A stretch of 10,784 nucleotides of DNA from assembly GCA_020724325.1 (NCBI GenBank), contig DYHC01000025.1, positions 1-10,784 on the forward strand, in the 5' to 3' direction. Source of the DNA: Melioribacter roseus (GTDB lineage Bacteria > Bacteroidota > Ignavibacteria > Ignavibacteriales > Melioribacteraceae). Every line of letters starts with the position of its first letter. The first letter of the stretch is position 1. The position numbers were made by a program, and so were the translations under genes. This document shows positions 1-8,151 of this stretch, in pieces. The notes below the pieces were generated by a model. The model saw nothing but the letters and a program-made list of their open reading frames with translations, did no database searches and was not told the DNA's origin.

Positions 1-1305
1 GAATAGCCCCCAGAAAAAAGTGATAAAACTTCCCATGGTTGTATTTTCTGCAACTAGGTCATTTATCAAATTGGTAGCTTCGGATAGCGGAAGGTTCTGT
101 TTACAAATTGATTTTAAGAATGCCTGAAGATTTGCCATTAACAGAGCTGCGGGAACGCCTTTACCAGATACATCTGCTATTGCTATTAGTAATTTATCAT
201 TATCAATTTTTACGACATCGTAATAATCGCCGCCAACCATTTTGGCAGACATATTATGCGCAGCTATTTCAATATTTCCGAACTGTGGAATTACACTAGG
301 AAGCAGATTTTTCTGAATATTGCGCGCTGTCTCAAGATCTTTTTCCAGCCGTTGCTTCTCAAGAGTTTCATTAAAAAGCCGCGCATTCTCAATTGATATT
401 ATTGCTAGACTTCCAACAGAATAAACAAATTCAATATCAGATTTTGAATACTCTAATTCATTTTTTCTTTTACCAAGAATTATTAATCCCTTTGTTACAT
501 TTTTTATTTGCATCGGAACAATCAGATCAACACCAATATCGGAAAAGAGATGCAGCTCATTAATCAAATTTTCTCTTAAGAGAGGTTTGGTAAAATTATT
601 GGCGTAGCAATCTTTTAACGCAATAGTAAGGCGAGATTCATCAAAGCGGTTTTCAAGAATTTTGAATGAATCGCTGCTGCAGGTAATTATCGCATACTTT
701 GAGACAAACATTTGTCCAATTAAAGAGAATACTAATAGTTTAGAAATTTTTTCGACCTGTAAAATTCCGCTGAATTCCTTACTCAAATCGAAGAGAGAGC
801 TAAGCTGATTCACTTTATTATCAAGATTTCTGTTAACAAGTTTAAGCTTTTCTACAATTAATGAATTCTCAATTGCTGTAGCACCTACATTTAAAATAGT
901 TTTTAAAAAATCTATATCTTCCTTATCGTATTCCTTATTAGTTAATCTGGCTCCTAATAAAATTAATCCTTTTATTCCTTCTGATGATTTTATCAAATGA
1001 AATAAGGGAAAGTTATTCTCTTTTATAAAACAGAACAGCGCTTCACTTTCTTCAATTTTATCCGAACTTACTAATGGAAATTGTTCAATGATATTTTTTT
1101 GAATTCCTTTAGAGGATTTGATTTCCAGAATACCGCTTTCGCTGTAAAGGGCAATCAGACCTTTTGAAGTATGGAATTTTCCAAGACAGGTTAATAGAAT
1201 ATTGTTGAGTGCAAAATTTAAATCGAGACTGGAGTTAACTAGATTGCTAAAATCTACAAGAGCAGAAAAATTTCTTAAGGTTGCATTATGATCAGAAGTA
1301 AGCAT
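1..1305 (-). CDS. GAF-GAF-SpoIIE (PP2C-type) serine phosphatase, 3' end off the window
   Basis: Soluble RsbU/SpoIIE-like phosphatase expected to dephosphorylate a STAS antagonist. 435 codons are visible from ATG at 1305 to the left edge with no stop, so the C-terminus is missing. No membrane segment or signal peptide is seen. Two GAF-like sensor domains lie at about residues 12-150 and 165-310, each ending in an amphipathic helix (ATAIENSLIVEKLKL and ISIENARLFNETLEKQRLEKDL). The coiled linker TARNIQKNLLP (about 326-336) leads into the phosphatase domain. VGGDYYD (D360) and ADVSGKG (D378) are the usual Mn-binding acidic motifs; the later AGH and DG motifs lie beyond the window. The ATG follows the kinase stop by one base (TAGGATG), so translation is probably coupled. 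Last visible gene of the minus-strand cluster. The inducing signal of the GAF domains is unknown. Confidence 0.93.
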   Translation of the reverse strand, partial: MLTSDHNATLRNFSALVDFSNLVNSSLDLNFALNNILLTCLGKFHTSKGLIALYSESGILEIKSSKGIQKNIIEQFPLVSSDKIEESEALFCFIKENNFPLFHLIKSSEGIKGLILLGARLTNKEYDKEDIDFLKTILNVGATAIENSLIVEKLKLVNRNLDNKVNQLSSLFDLSKEFSGILQVEKISKLLVFSLIGQMFVSKYAIITCSSDSFKILENRFDESRLTIALKDCYANNFTKPLLRENLINELHLFSDIGVDLIVPMQIKNVTKGLIILGKRKNELEYSKSDIEFVYSVGSLAIISIENARLFNETLEKQRLEKDLETARNIQKNLLPSVIPQFGNIEIAAHNMSAKMVGGDYYDVVKIDNDKLLIAIADVSGKGVPAALLMANLQAFLKSICKQNLPLSEATNLINDLVAENTTMGSFITFFWGLF

Positions 1306-1306
1306 C

Positions 1307-1723
1307 CTATTCAGAAAGATATTTTACCAAAATTACTTCGTTCTTATTTCCAGAGATAGTAGAATACTTTACTTCATCCATTAATTTCTTCATTAAAAAA
1401 ATACCAAGACCGCCAACTTTTTTCTGTTTGTAATATTCTACTATGTTTGGTTCCGGAACACTATTGGGGTTAAAGTGAATGCCTTCATCAACAATAGAAA
1501 TTGAAAATCTATCTTTATCAAATTTAATTGAGATAATTATTACACCGTTAGGGGAATATTTATAAGCATGTTTTATAATATTAGTGCAAGCTTCATCAAC
1601 GGCTAAAACAATCTTGCCCAGGGTATCTTCTGTAAATCCGCATTCTTCCGCAGTTTTTCTTGTAAAGTCCCTAACCTTTGCAAGATTATCGGTAGTGCTT
1701 TTTACAACAAGTTCCTTTTCCAT
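1307..1723 (-). CDS. RsbW/SpoIIAB-type anti-sigma factor serine kinase
   Basis: Small GHKL (HATPase_c_2) kinase of 138 residues from the ATG at 1723. Family role: it binds and inhibits a sigma factor, and phosphorylates a STAS antagonist on serine, which releases the kinase back to the sigma factor. Motifs (numbering from the ATG): N-box LAVDEACTNIIKHAY with E44 as presumed catalytic base and N48 as Mg ligand; G1 box VDEGIHF with D79; G2 box GGLGIFLMKKLMDEV at 104-118, very close to Bacillus RsbW. An upstream in-frame TTG at 1744 would add seven residues (MIYPNKK) and leave only two bases after the STAS stop. I prefer the ATG because it gives the normal compact N-terminus; neither start has a clear Shine-Dalgarno site. 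It sits between its presumed antagonist and a phosphatase. No SigB/SigF-type sigma gene is present, so its target is open. Confidence 0.93.
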   Translation of the reverse strand: MEKELVVKSTTDNLAKVRDFTRKTAEECGFTEDTLGKIVLAVDEACTNIIKHAYKYSPNGVIIISIKFDKDRFSISIVDEGIHFNPNSVPEPNIVEYYKQKKVGGLGIFLMKKLMDEVKYSTISGNKNEVILVKYLSE

Positions 1724-1746
1724 TTTTTTGTTTGGATAAATCAAGA

Positions 1747-2100
1747 TTAACTCAGCTCGCTAAATTTTTGAACAGCTTCTTTTTCATCCTTATAAAATTC
1801 ATATAAAATTGGGAAACCGAGTAGATCAAAAATGTTATAAACATTTTCTTTCATATTAGAAAATTTGATATCTCCCTTGTTGTCTCGCATAGTTTCAACA
1901 TAAGCCATAAAAACTCCTAAACCTGCGCTGCTGATGTATTTTAGATCGTTAAAATTGACTACCACTTTGTAGTGCTTGTCAATAAGAAGCTTGTTAAATA
2001 CATTCTCAAGTTCAGGTGCGGTGTGAGCATCAAGATACCCATTAACATCAATTACACTTACGGAACCGACACCCCGTAAGTTTACATTGAAATCCGCCAT
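1747..2100 (-). CDS. STAS-domain anti-sigma factor antagonist (RsbV/SpoIIAA-like)
   Basis: A 117-residue single-domain STAS protein. In partner switching the unphosphorylated form sequesters the RsbW-like kinase and frees the sigma factor. The signature YISSAGLGVF aligns with SpoIIAA MDSSGLG, placing the predicted phosphorylated residue at S58 (second Ser of the pair). The N-terminal strand pattern (VSVIDVNGYLDAHTAPEL) and C-terminal FDLLGF segment are typical of the family, and the length is normal. ATG at 2100 has a GGAG site six bases upstream, one of the clearer ribosome binding sites in the window. The kinase gene follows directly and the membrane phosphatase precedes it, so antagonist, kinase and two phosphatases form a full cycle in one cluster. 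Confidence 0.94.
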   Translation of the reverse strand: MADFNVNLRGVGSVSVIDVNGYLDAHTAPELENVFNKLLIDKHYKVVVNFNDLKYISSAGLGVFMAYVETMRDNKGDIKFSNMKENVYNIFDLLGFPILYEFYKDEKEAVQKFSELS

Positions 2101-2106
2101 TCAATA

Positions 2107-2110
2107 CTCC
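2107..2110 (-). promoter_or_regulatory. Ribosome binding site of the STAS gene
   Basis: GGAG on the minus strand, six bases before the ATG at 2100, within the 18-base gap after the membrane phosphatase. Most other genes of this cluster lack a recognisable site, so the antagonist may be translated more strongly than its neighbours (inference). Confidence 0.6.
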
Positions 2111-2118
2111 GTTTGTTA

Positions 2119-4173
2119 TTAATTTTTTTTATTCCACTTAATTAACACTAATGTAATATCGTCATGCTGCCAATGATCTTTAGAGAATATTGCTAAATCG
2201 TGCATAAGTATATTTGTAATCTCGTCTAAATTTTTATTTTTGTTCTGAAGGATAATCTTCTCCAATCTTTCATATCCGAAATCTTCAAGCTTGGCATTCT
2301 TTGCTTCCGGTATACCGTCAGAATAAAAAGCAACAATATCATCATTCTTTAATACAATTTGCATTTCTTTTAATGAATTTACAAACCCGCTGGAATAATC
2401 TAGACCAATCCCAATTCCACTTGGCTGCAATCTTTTTACTTTATTATCTGAACATAACAAAACAGGAGGATGCCCGGCTCTTGCAAAATTTAATTCCCCG
2501 GATTGTTTATCAATCACTCCATAAATAACCGTTACAAAGCTTTTTTTATCCAGACTCTTTTTTAAAATTTCATTTACATATACAAGAAGACTGCGTGGAT
2601 TTAATATCAATTTAGAGAGCGATTCAAAAATTCCCTTAACTTCTGCCATAATAAAGGAAGCAGAAATCCCCTTGCCGGAAACATCTGCAACAATAAATCC
2701 TAACTTCTCGCCCTCAAGCTCAAAAAAATCGTAATAGTCGCCGCCAACTTCAAACGCTGGAACAAATAGAGTGGCGGCTTGAAAATTTTTAGAATATGGA
2801 ACATGGTTTGGAAGAATTTTTCTTTGAATATCTCTTGCAACATCCAATTCTTTTTCGAGCCGTTCTTTTTCTATTGATTCTGCTAACAGCTTAGCATTTT
2901 CGAGTGCAACCGTAGCATAATCTGCAAATGCTTGAAGCGATTTCTTTTCGTCTTCGTCAAAATTCACATCCTTATGACGTGCCGTGAATAAGAATCCGTT
3001 AATTACACCATGCAGTTTTAATGGAGCAATTGCAATCATCTTAAATTCCCGCATCTCATTTCTTAATTCTGTACTTACTGTATCATAACTAAACGTTTGG
3101 ACATTTAGTAGATCGCTTTCTTCGCTGTCCAATAACATTTTTGTAAGCTTATCGGCATCAACATAAGAAATATGATGTACTGAATTCAATGTGTACTCAA
3201 TTTCTTTTTTAGTAACTAACCAGGCAGAATATGAATTGCATACTTTTGCAGTAATTGTAGTAACAGTTTCTGCTAATTCCTTAAAATCGAATACTTGTGT
3301 AATTAGTTTGGTAAGGTCCATTAACGAAGAAGCTTCCTGTGCTTTTCTATCGAATGCTTCGGCAGTAGGTAAATGAAATAGAGTTGTAAAGAAAATTACA
3401 CCGAAATAGATCATTCCGTAAATCATTGTTAAGTTTAGTACAGAATAAAATCCGGGCGAAAATGAAAAGATTATTTGCCGTACAGTATTAGTTTCACTTA
3501 AAAGAAGTCCAAAGTTAAATCCGAAAAGGATTGAAAGAATTGTTGAGATAAGTAACAAATAAAGCTTTTGTTTCTTTACCAGGAATGCAATCCAAGCAAC
3601 GCGTAAAGAATTTAAGCTTATAAGTACAATTGAAACTACAAAAAAAGAATTATATGGGTAATCGAAGTCAGGATCAATTTTTAAAAGAAGACTAGAAAAA
3701 AATGTTAGGAGAAAGAAAACCTGCATAGTATTAAAATACATTCCGGGGTCTGTCTTCTGTCTAAGAAAAAATAATTCTCTGAATGACGCAAGAATATAAA
3801 TTGCTGCAACAATAAAGATGAAAATCAGAATAATTGAGAACAGGGAATAAATTATGTTTAGATTGGCATCCTTATCAGCTAAAGAACCGAATAATGAATC
3901 AGAAATTGAGATAATAGAAAAAACAAGTGCGGCAAGAATTCCTGCATTTAAAACAAGTGTAAACGGGGAATCGGTTTTACTTCCCAAAAGCGGCTTGATA
4001 TAGGAAAGAATAAAGTACAATACTAAGAATACAAGTACTTCGTTAATCAATAAAAGCAAAAAAGAATCATGCTGTGGAAAGAATAAGCTGAATAGAAATA
4101 AAAGTATTGACACTATTATTGCATTTTCTAAACCTTTGGCACGCGTAATATTTTTTAAGCTGTTGTTTATCAT
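2119..4173 (-). CDS. Eight-TM membrane, GAF and SpoIIE (PP2C-type) serine phosphatase
   Basis: Membrane-bound phosphatase of 684 residues, presumed to activate the partner switch by dephosphorylating a STAS protein. Numbering from ATG 4173: about eight hydrophobic helices between residues 15 and 268, a GAF-like domain at about 280-428, a charged coiled linker (ESIEKERLEKELDVARDIQ, 433-451), then the phosphatase domain to the end. Metal and catalytic motifs are complete: EVGGDYYD (D479), VADVSGKG (D497), ARAGHPP (AGH 566-568), FYSDGIPEA (D619) and HDDITLVLI (D671, D672). An in-frame GTG at 4179 would add two residues; ATG is preferred, and neither has a clear Shine-Dalgarno site. It follows the 430-residue membrane protein by 32 bases. 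The membrane part does not resemble a family I can name; it may sense the envelope or simply anchor the enzyme. Confidence 0.93.
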   Translation of the reverse strand: MINNSLKNITRAKGLENAIIVSILLFLFSLFFPQHDSFLLLLINEVLVFLVLYFILSYIKPLLGSKTDSPFTLVLNAGILAALVFSIISISDSLFGSLADKDANLNIIYSLFSIILIFIFIVAAIYILASFRELFFLRQKTDPGMYFNTMQVFFLLTFFSSLLLKIDPDFDYPYNSFFVVSIVLISLNSLRVAWIAFLVKKQKLYLLLISTILSILFGFNFGLLLSETNTVRQIIFSFSPGFYSVLNLTMIYGMIYFGVIFFTTLFHLPTAEAFDRKAQEASSLMDLTKLITQVFDFKELAETVTTITAKVCNSYSAWLVTKKEIEYTLNSVHHISYVDADKLTKMLLDSEESDLLNVQTFSYDTVSTELRNEMREFKMIAIAPLKLHGVINGFLFTARHKDVNFDEDEKKSLQAFADYATVALENAKLLAESIEKERLEKELDVARDIQRKILPNHVPYSKNFQAATLFVPAFEVGGDYYDFFELEGEKLGFIVADVSGKGISASFIMAEVKGIFESLSKLILNPRSLLVYVNEILKKSLDKKSFVTVIYGVIDKQSGELNFARAGHPPVLLCSDNKVKRLQPSGIGIGLDYSSGFVNSLKEMQIVLKNDDIVAFYSDGIPEAKNAKLEDFGYERLEKIILQNKNKNLDEITNILMHDLAIFSKDHWQHDDITLVLIKWNKKN

Positions 4174-4205
4174 TAACACGAATTAATAGTTGCCAATAGA
4201 TAAAA

Positions 4206-5498
4206 TTATTTTAGAGTCTCTTTTGGCGCAGCATTTACTACCCTTTTCTTGCGCATTTCTCTATCGGGATTTTTAATTTTTTTTATCAGTGAATCAGAAA
4301 AATTCTTTCCGAATTGTAATGCTGCTGAATCCAATATAATCCCGAATTTTTCTAAATCTTTATAATTTCCTTTTGCAATATTTTCAGCATATTTAGCAAA
4401 AGCACCCGGATCAAAATTAAAGTGAAATTGAATCGGTTCTCCTCTTTTCGAATATCCTGGAATATTAGTATCACTTCTTTTTTGATAATCATTGGTTACC
4501 GTTTCCCACTTGATAGAGAGCATCTTCAATCTATCTGCTGCTTTCTCTAAATTTATCTTTATACTATCGTTAATTTGAGAATAATGCTCGGATGAAATTT
4601 TAGGCAAGGGAATAACTATTTTTACAATGCTTGAATCTACGTGGTGATAAATTTCTGCTTCAGGGTTAATTCTCTTTTTTTCTTTAACCTTCTTATGGTT
4701 ATCAAGTTTGAATTCAATCTTAAAATTATCTTTGATATTATTTGCAACAATGTGTTTATTCAGATCGATGTTAGAAAGCTTTTCTATTCCTCTTGTATCA
4801 ATTTTAAATTCGGTACGGAACACCGTATCGGGAGTAATAAAAATATATTCATTATCAAGAATTTCTTTTGCAGTTGCTGCATAGGAACGTAGTTGTTCTA
4901 CATTAAATATATTATCCCCTAAAGTGAGTAATTGCAGAGTTTTATCTTTATTAATTTTTTCCGAAAACGCAATTAAATCTGCCAGAGCTGCTTTTTGCAA
5001 ATTGCTTAGCTGCGGATTTATTGCAATTGCATTTTTATCACTCTTGAGCACCGATAAATAAATTTCTTTTTTATATGTGCCTAAAATAGAGTCAACTTTT
5101 AATCTCTGCTCAGAAGTTAATTCAAGGTAATCTACAAACCGTTCATAATTGTTAGTGAACGGATTATAAGCAGCCGGCTTAAATTCGAAAACACGATTAT
5201 CCTTACCTTCATTAGATACAAGCAGTAACTTATTACTTTCCTTATCGATTGGAAGACTCTGATAAATTGCAAAATTAAAAACGTCCTCGTTAGTAATTTC
5301 AGTTGACACAAAAAGTGGTTTCAGATTCTTAGCATATAATGCTGCTAAATTATTCTTCCCCTCTTCAATCAATCCATTTATATTACGTTTATCAAAACGA
5401 AAAAAGATCATTAGCAGCAAGGTTAAAAGAATAATACCGGCTAACGGCATATACTTCTTTGTTAATTCACTAAATTTATTTTTATTGAATTCTTCCAT
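4206..5498 (-). CDS. Single-pass membrane protein of unknown function encoded directly after an ECF sigma factor (possible anti-sigma or sensor partner)
   Basis: A 430-residue protein I do not recognise. It has a cytoplasm-like N-terminal tail of about 16 charged residues, one hydrophobic segment at about 17-34 (MPLAGIILLTLLLMIFF), positive residues right after it, and a long Lys/Asn/Asp-rich domain probably outside the membrane. Residues 125-145 (LELTSEQRLKVDSILGTYKKE) resemble the LTxxQ helix of CpxP/Spy-type periplasmic proteins, but that is a weak hint. There is no cysteine in the protein, hence no HxxxCxxC zinc anti-sigma motif. Its ATG abuts the sigma-factor stop (TAGATG), the arrangement typical of sigma/anti-sigma pairs. 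The cytoplasmic tail is much shorter than a standard anti-sigma domain, so the anti-sigma role is a guess from position. It could instead be an envelope protein under the control of the sigma factor. Confidence 0.85.
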   Translation of the reverse strand: MEEFNKNKFSELTKKYMPLAGIILLTLLLMIFFRFDKRNINGLIEEGKNNLAALYAKNLKPLFVSTEITNEDVFNFAIYQSLPIDKESNKLLLVSNEGKDNRVFEFKPAAYNPFTNNYERFVDYLELTSEQRLKVDSILGTYKKEIYLSVLKSDKNAIAINPQLSNLQKAALADLIAFSEKINKDKTLQLLTLGDNIFNVEQLRSYAATAKEILDNEYIFITPDTVFRTEFKIDTRGIEKLSNIDLNKHIVANNIKDNFKIEFKLDNHKKVKEKKRINPEAEIYHHVDSSIVKIVIPLPKISSEHYSQINDSIKINLEKAADRLKMLSIKWETVTNDYQKRSDTNIPGYSKRGEPIQFHFNFDPGAFAKYAENIAKGNYKDLEKFGIILDSAALQFGKNFSDSLIKKIKNPDREMRKKRVVNAAPKETLK

Positions 5499-6098
5499 CT
5501 AAGCTCTTAATTCTTTGTAATATGGCTCCAGCAAAAACTTTAAATGTTCGCGTGCACGGAATATCCTGGATTTAATTGTTCCTACTTCGGTGCCCAATTG
5601 ATCTGCAATTTCTTTATAACTTAACCCGTCAATATCCCTTAATGCTAAAGGCACTTTTAATTTCTCGGGTAATTTCGCAATTGCGTTTTGTACTAGTTGC
5701 GGTATATCATAATTTTCCGAATGTGGTCCGATAGGGTACTCTCTATCATAATCTCCTATCGGTACGAAGATACTTCTTACCTTTTTCTTTCTTAAGTAAT
5801 CTCTGCATTTGTTTACAGTTATTCTATATAGCCAGGTTGTGAATTTGGACTCGAACCTGAACTCTTTAATCTTATGATAAACACTGATAAATACATCCTG
5901 GGAAATATCATCTACATACGCAGTATCACCTAATGTAATAAAGACAAGATTTCGAACCTTTTCTTTATGCTTTATCACCAAAGTTCTAAAAGTAGATTCG
6001 TTACCATTTATAAAACTTCTGATCAGAATAAAATCTTCATCCTGTTCTGGTAAGTTTTCATCTTGTCTGTTACTTTTCCAGTCGCTTTGTAAATCCAT
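5499..6098 (-). CDS. ECF-family RNA polymerase sigma factor
   Basis: Group IV sigma-70 protein, 199 residues, at the head of the minus-strand cluster. Region 2 spans about residues 30-105: DDISQDVFISVYHKI (core binding), then FRFESKFTTWLYRITVNKCRDYL (-10 recognition). Region 4 spans about 138-190: LPEKLKVPLALRDIDGLSYKEIADQLGTEVGTIKSRIFRAREHLK, summarised here by its helix-turn-helix core YKEIADQLGTEVGTIKSRI (-35 recognition). Length is normal and no extra C-terminal domain is present. The only sensible start is ATG 6098. It has no Shine-Dalgarno site but sits immediately under an ECF-type promoter, consistent with autoregulation and a near-leaderless mRNA. The stop overlaps nothing and directly touches the ATG of the next gene. 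Its regulator could be that membrane protein, the RsbW-like kinase four genes on, or both. Confidence 0.95.
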   Translation of the reverse strand: MDLQSDWKSNRQDENLPEQDEDFILIRSFINGNESTFRTLVIKHKEKVRNLVFITLGDTAYVDDISQDVFISVYHKIKEFRFESKFTTWLYRITVNKCRDYLRKKKVRSIFVPIGDYDREYPIGPHSENYDIPQLVQNAIAKLPEKLKVPLALRDIDGLSYKEIADQLGTEVGTIKSRIFRAREHLKFLLEPYYKELRA

Positions 6099-6101
6099 TA
6101 T

Positions 6102-6130
6102 TTTAGACGATAACTTTTATGTAATGTTCC
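6102..6130 (-). promoter_or_regulatory. ECF-type promoter of the sigma-factor operon
   Basis: On the minus strand GGAAC (6130-6126) is separated by exactly 16 bases from CGTCTAAA (6109-6102). This matches the common ECF promoter pattern of a GGAAC/AAC -35 and a CGTC -10 with 16-17 base spacing. The predicted transcription start, seven or eight bases after CGTC, falls at about 6099-6098, on or beside the ATG of the sigma gene. By eye I found no second copy with a proper spacer in the window. Autoregulation is inference from the motif class. Confidence 0.7.
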
Positions 6131-6187
6131 GACACCAAAATTAAACAAAATGTTTGAATGGAATTCTATAAAACTTTATTTTTTCCA

Positions 6188-6218
6188 TTGGATTCAATAA
6201 CTTAGCCACCAATATAAT
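6188..6218 (+). promoter_or_regulatory. Candidate housekeeping-type promoter for the divergent STAS gene
   Basis: TTGGAT (6188-6193) and TATAAT (6213-6218) with a 19-base spacer, the longest spacing that is still plausible. A start near 6225 would give an untranslated leader of about 90 bases. In such AT-rich DNA a TATAAT can occur by chance, and the Bacteroidota-type TAnnTTTG box is not matched here. Confidence 0.3.
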
Positions 6219-6280
6219 TATTTGTAAAGGATAATACGCAATAACCTTTTTTAATAAAAAAACATTAACTTATAGATAGT

Positions 6281-6290
6281 TTGTTAACAA
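6281..6290. repeat. Perfect 10-base palindrome TTGTTAACAA before the STAS gene
   Basis: TTGTTAACAA is perfectly symmetric and ends 25 bases before the ATG of the STAS gene at 6316. It might be an operator half-site pair for a small dimeric regulator. With only A/T-rich bases and a single copy, chance is a fair explanation. Confidence 0.3.
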
Positions 6291-6305
6291 TTTTAGAAAA
6301 CTTTT

Positions 6306-6310
6306 AGGAG
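6306..6310 (+). promoter_or_regulatory. Ribosome binding site of the divergent STAS gene
   Basis: AGGAG five bases before the ATG at 6316. It fixes the start and implies efficient translation, in contrast to the apparently leaderless sigma gene on the other strand. Confidence 0.75.
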
Positions 6311-6315
6311 AACAC

Positions 6316-6654
6316 ATGAAAATTAAAACAACAGAAAAATACGGTGCTGTTATCATTGAATTAAAAGGAAATGTGATGGGCGGTCCAGAAGCACAGGAAT
6401 TTAGCAGCCTGCTCCATAAATTATTAGATGAAAATAAAAAAAATGTAGTAGTTGATCTTGCGGACTGCAAGTTTATGAATAGCTCAGGTTTAGGAATGCT
6501 TATTAGCGGATACACAACCATGAAAAATGGAAACGGTTCTCTAAAACTTGCCAACGCTACTGAAAAAATAGAAAGCTTGCTTGTAATTACTAAACTAATA
6601 ACAATATTTGAACACTTTAACTCAGTTGACGAAGCTGTAAATAGTTTTAAATAA
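6316..6654 (+). CDS. Second STAS-domain anti-sigma factor antagonist
   Basis: A 112-residue single-domain STAS protein, divergent from the sigma/partner-switch cluster. KFMNSSGLGML matches the SpoIIAA/RsbV signature, with S56 the predicted phosphorylated serine. The beta-alpha pattern (AVIIELKGNVMGGPEAQEF, then NVVVDLADCKFMNSSGLG) is complete and the length is normal. It differs clearly in sequence from the STAS protein at 1747-2100 (MNSSGLG here, ISSAGLG there), so the two are not a recent duplication. It may compete for the same RsbW-like kinase, or serve another kinase elsewhere. AGGAG at 6306-6310 supports the ATG. Transcription may start in the shared 217-base divergent region. The purA gene follows after 146 bases in the same direction. 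Confidence 0.93.
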   Translation: MKIKTTEKYGAVIIELKGNVMGGPEAQEFSSLLHKLLDENKKNVVVDLADCKFMNSSGLGMLISGYTTMKNGNGSLKLANATEKIESLLVITKLITIFEHFNSVDEAVNSFK

Positions 6655-6660
6655 AAATTA

Positions 6661-6757
6661 CAGAGGTTGTTCTAAAAATAATTTATAACCCTTTTCATAT
6701 AATTGATTAATGAAACCGGGTGTATACTAACAAAATTTTTTCTTAGAATTACCTCTG
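6661..6757 (+). promoter_or_regulatory. Nested inverted repeat in the spacer before purA (possible structured leader)
   Basis: Outer arms 6661-6675 (CAGAGGTTGTTCTAA) and 6743-6757 (TTAGAATTACCTCTG) are complementary at 13 of 15 positions, with only two central mismatches. Between them lies an inner hairpin: ACCC plus TTTCAT (6688-6698) pairing with ATGAAA plus GGGT (6710-6721), with a small bulge and an 11-base loop. In RNA this gives a long bulged stem closing about 97 bases, ending 43 bases before the purA ATG. No U-tract follows, so it is not an ordinary terminator. A TATACT box at 6723-6728 could instead be a -10 element inside the repeat, in which case the arms would act as DNA. It does not look like the known purine riboswitch. 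Confidence 0.45.
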
Positions 6758-6758
6758 A

Positions 6759-8069
<1,311 letters not shown>

Positions 8070-8151
8070 TTTTTTCCTGTAATTCTCTCATTTCATATCG
8101 GAGTTACATTTATTAATTTGTGATTGAATTTGATTTCTTCGCGAGGAGCAT

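Noticed and set aside
4174..4205. Separate promoter for the membrane phosphatase (GCAAC then CGTG on the minus strand)
   Set aside because: The spacer is only about eight bases, far too short for any sigma factor; the 32-base gap fits co-transcription.
4641..4892. Plus-strand open frame of 83 codons inside the 430-residue membrane protein gene
   Set aside because: Phe/Ile/Asn-rich translation typical of antisense AT-rich DNA; the minus-strand frame is far longer and fits the operon.
6270..6554. Minus-strand open frame of 94 codons opposite the second STAS gene
   Set aside because: Antisense shadow of a clear STAS gene; low-complexity hydrophobic translation and no start signal.
6661..6757. 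Known purine riboswitch before purA
   Set aside because: The three-way junction and conserved core of the purine riboswitch are not visible; the fold is a nested long stem.
8070..8151. Terminator between purA and the histidine kinase
   Set aside because: Only a weak GTAA/TTAC pairing with a large loop and no T-run after it.
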